NCBI RefSeq assembly: GCF_004768545.1
Contig: NZ_CP038634.1
Span: 2,294,001 to 2,358,000, forward strand
Length of the DNA stretch: 64,000 nucleotides
Source: Cupriavidus oxalaticus
GTDB taxonomy: Bacteria > Pseudomonadota > Gammaproteobacteria > Burkholderiales > Burkholderiaceae
Direction of reading: 5' to 3'
Notes under the pieces: model-generated
Told to the model about the DNA's origin: nothing
The model's input: only the letters and a program-made list of their open reading frames with translations
Database searches by the model: none
Made by a program: the position numbers and the translations under genes
Part shown: positions 62,987 through 64,000 of the stretch, piece by piece
How the letters are laid out: every line of letters starts with the position of its first letter
How positions within the stretch are numbered: the first letter of the stretch is position 1

Positions 62987-64000
62987 TCATGGCTTGCCGG
63001 TGGGCTTGTCTGCAGGTTTGTCGGCGAGCTTGTCCGCACGGGGCCGGATCAGCGTTTCGGGCCGCAACGCCTCGTCGAGCGCTTCGGCGGTCATCAGGCC
63101 CCGCGCCAGCACCACTTCGCGGATGGTGGTGCCCTTGGCATGGGCCTCGGCGGCGACGGAGGTCGCGTTCTTGTAGCCGATCACGGGATTGAGCGCGGTC
63201 ACCAGGGCGATCGAGCGCTCGATGGTTTCGCGCAAGCGTTCAGGGTTGGCGGTAATGCCGTCGACGCACTTCTGCGCCAGCGTCAGGCAGCCATTGGTCA
63301 GGTGCCGGAAGCTGCGTAGCAGGCTGGCGGCAATCACCGGCTCGAAGGCATTGAGCTGCAACTGGCCGGCCTCCGCGGCAAAGGTGATGGTGGTGTCGTT
63401 GCCGAACACCTCGAAGGCGATCTGGTTGACAACCTCCGGAATGACGGGATTGACCTTGCCGGGCATGATCGACGAGCCCGCCTGCATCGGCGGCAGGTTG
63501 ATCTCGCCGAAGCCCGCGCGCGGTCCGCTCGACAGCAGCCGCAGGTCGTTGCAGGTCTTGGACAGCTTGACGGCAATGCGCTTGAGCACGCCGGAGATCT
63601 GCACGAAGGCGCCGCAATCCTGCGTGGCCTCCACCAGGTTGGGCGCGAGGCACAGGTCGATGCCCGTGATCCGCCGCAACGCGGCCAGGGCCTTCGGCGC
63701 GTAGTCGGGATGCGCGGTGATGCCGGTGCCGATCGCGGTGGCGCCCAGGTTGATTTCGCGGATCAGCAAAGCGGTTTCGCGCAGGCGCGCCATGTCTTCC
63801 TCGAGCATGACCGCGTAGGTGGAGAATTCCTGGCCGAGCGTCATCGGGACCGCATCCTGAAGCTGGGTGCGGCCAAGCTTGAGCAGGCCGGAGAACTCCG
63901 TCGCCTTGCGGTCGAACGCGGCGCGCAGGACTTCCATCGCTTCGAGCAGGTGCTCGATGGCGAAATACGTGGCAATGCGCAGCGCGGTTGGATAGACGTC
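62987..64000 (-). CDS. aspA: Aspartate ammonia-lyase/fumarase superfamily protein (partial, N-terminus beyond window)
   Basis: The last 337 residues of a fumarase/aspartase superfamily lyase. The signature GSSIMPGKVNPVIPEVVNQI is complete, and DVYPTALRIATYFAIEHLLE and LGRTQLQDAVPMTLGQEFST fit aspartase better than fumarase. It would release ammonia from aspartate to give fumarate. The C-terminus carries an unusual charged tail (ADKLADKPADKPTGKP). It converges on the AraC-amidase fusion gene with a 17-bp gap. The start and about 130 residues lie outside the window, so aspartase versus a related lyase is not fully settled. Confidence 0.88.
   Translation of the reverse strand, partial: DVYPTALRIATYFAIEHLLEAMEVLRAAFDRKATEFSGLLKLGRTQLQDAVPMTLGQEFSTYAVMLEEDMARLRETALLIREINLGATAIGTGITAHPDYAPKALAALRRITGIDLCLAPNLVEATQDCGAFVQISGVLKRIAVKLSKTCNDLRLLSSGPRAGFGEINLPPMQAGSSIMPGKVNPVIPEVVNQIAFEVFGNDTTITFAAEAGQLQLNAFEPVIAASLLRSFRHLTNGCLTLAQKCVDGITANPERLRETIERSIALVTALNPVIGYKNATSVAAEAHAKGTTIREVVLARGLMTAEALDEALRPETLIRPRADKLADKPADKPTGKP

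Overview
The window is GC-rich DNA of a free-living betaproteobacterium. Gene content and protein style point to the Burkholderiaceae, most likely Cupriavidus or a close relative, and the accessory mix looks more like a secondary replicon than a core chromosome segment. The genus is an inference from recognised families, not a database match. I saw no rRNA, tRNA, insertion sequence, prophage or CRISPR array. Both ends cut genes: a molybdenum hydroxylase subunit on the left and an aspartase-like lyase on the right.

Layout. 1-3.2 kb: three-gene xanthine dehydrogenase/aldehyde oxidoreductase operon. 3.4-8.3 kb: aromatic amino acid island (aminotransferase, AroP permease, 4-hydroxyphenylpyruvate dioxygenase, Lrp-type regulator). 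8.3-12.1 kb: BvgAS/EvgAS-like phosphorelay divided among a hybrid kinase, a LuxR-type response regulator and a separate Hpt protein. 12.3-16.9 kb: a small membrane protein, a tetR remnant, a patatin, a YceH-type protein and a Crp-domain/flavin oxidoreductase fusion. 16.9-18.9 kb: alkylation-repair pair, a DUF2086-type dioxygenase plus an Ada that has lost zinc ligands. 19-24.7 kb: NTF2-like protein, secreted M20 peptidase, peroxiredoxin-glutaredoxin, disulfide reductase and a TetR regulator whose putative operator recurs upstream of the NTF2-like gene. 24.8-31.6 kb: TonB receptor behind a Fur-like palindrome, DsbA-like protein, SRAP protein, acyl-CoA synthetase and BON protein. 31.6-37 kb: GlxA-type regulator, CPG2-like peptidase, phospholipase D, SodC. 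37-45.6 kb: LysR regulator, esterase-like protein and a complete RND efflux system in the ceoR-llpE-ceoAB-opcM arrangement. 45.8-53.9 kb: SRPBCC protein, exported beta-repeat protein, DUF2127 protein, secreted nuclease, ABM protein, PssA, MFS transporter, TetR, SDR, cupin.

53.8-63 kb is the most unusual part. A minus-strand operon (tctC-M81 hydrolase-tctC) diverges from a LysR gene. That gene is followed by an acetamidase/formamidase, two tiny XapX-type membrane proteins, and one long gene that fuses an AraC-type regulator to a second complete acetamidase/formamidase. Together they look like an uptake, hydrolysis and sensing locus for an unidentified amide or peptide-like substrate. The fused regulator-enzyme, probably starting at a TTG codon and preceded by a perfect 9-bp inverted repeat, is the best candidate here for an undescribed regulatory mechanism.

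Many long antisense reading frames exist only because the DNA is GC-rich, and they were left out. Start codons were chosen from ribosome binding sites and family lengths; uncertain ones are flagged.
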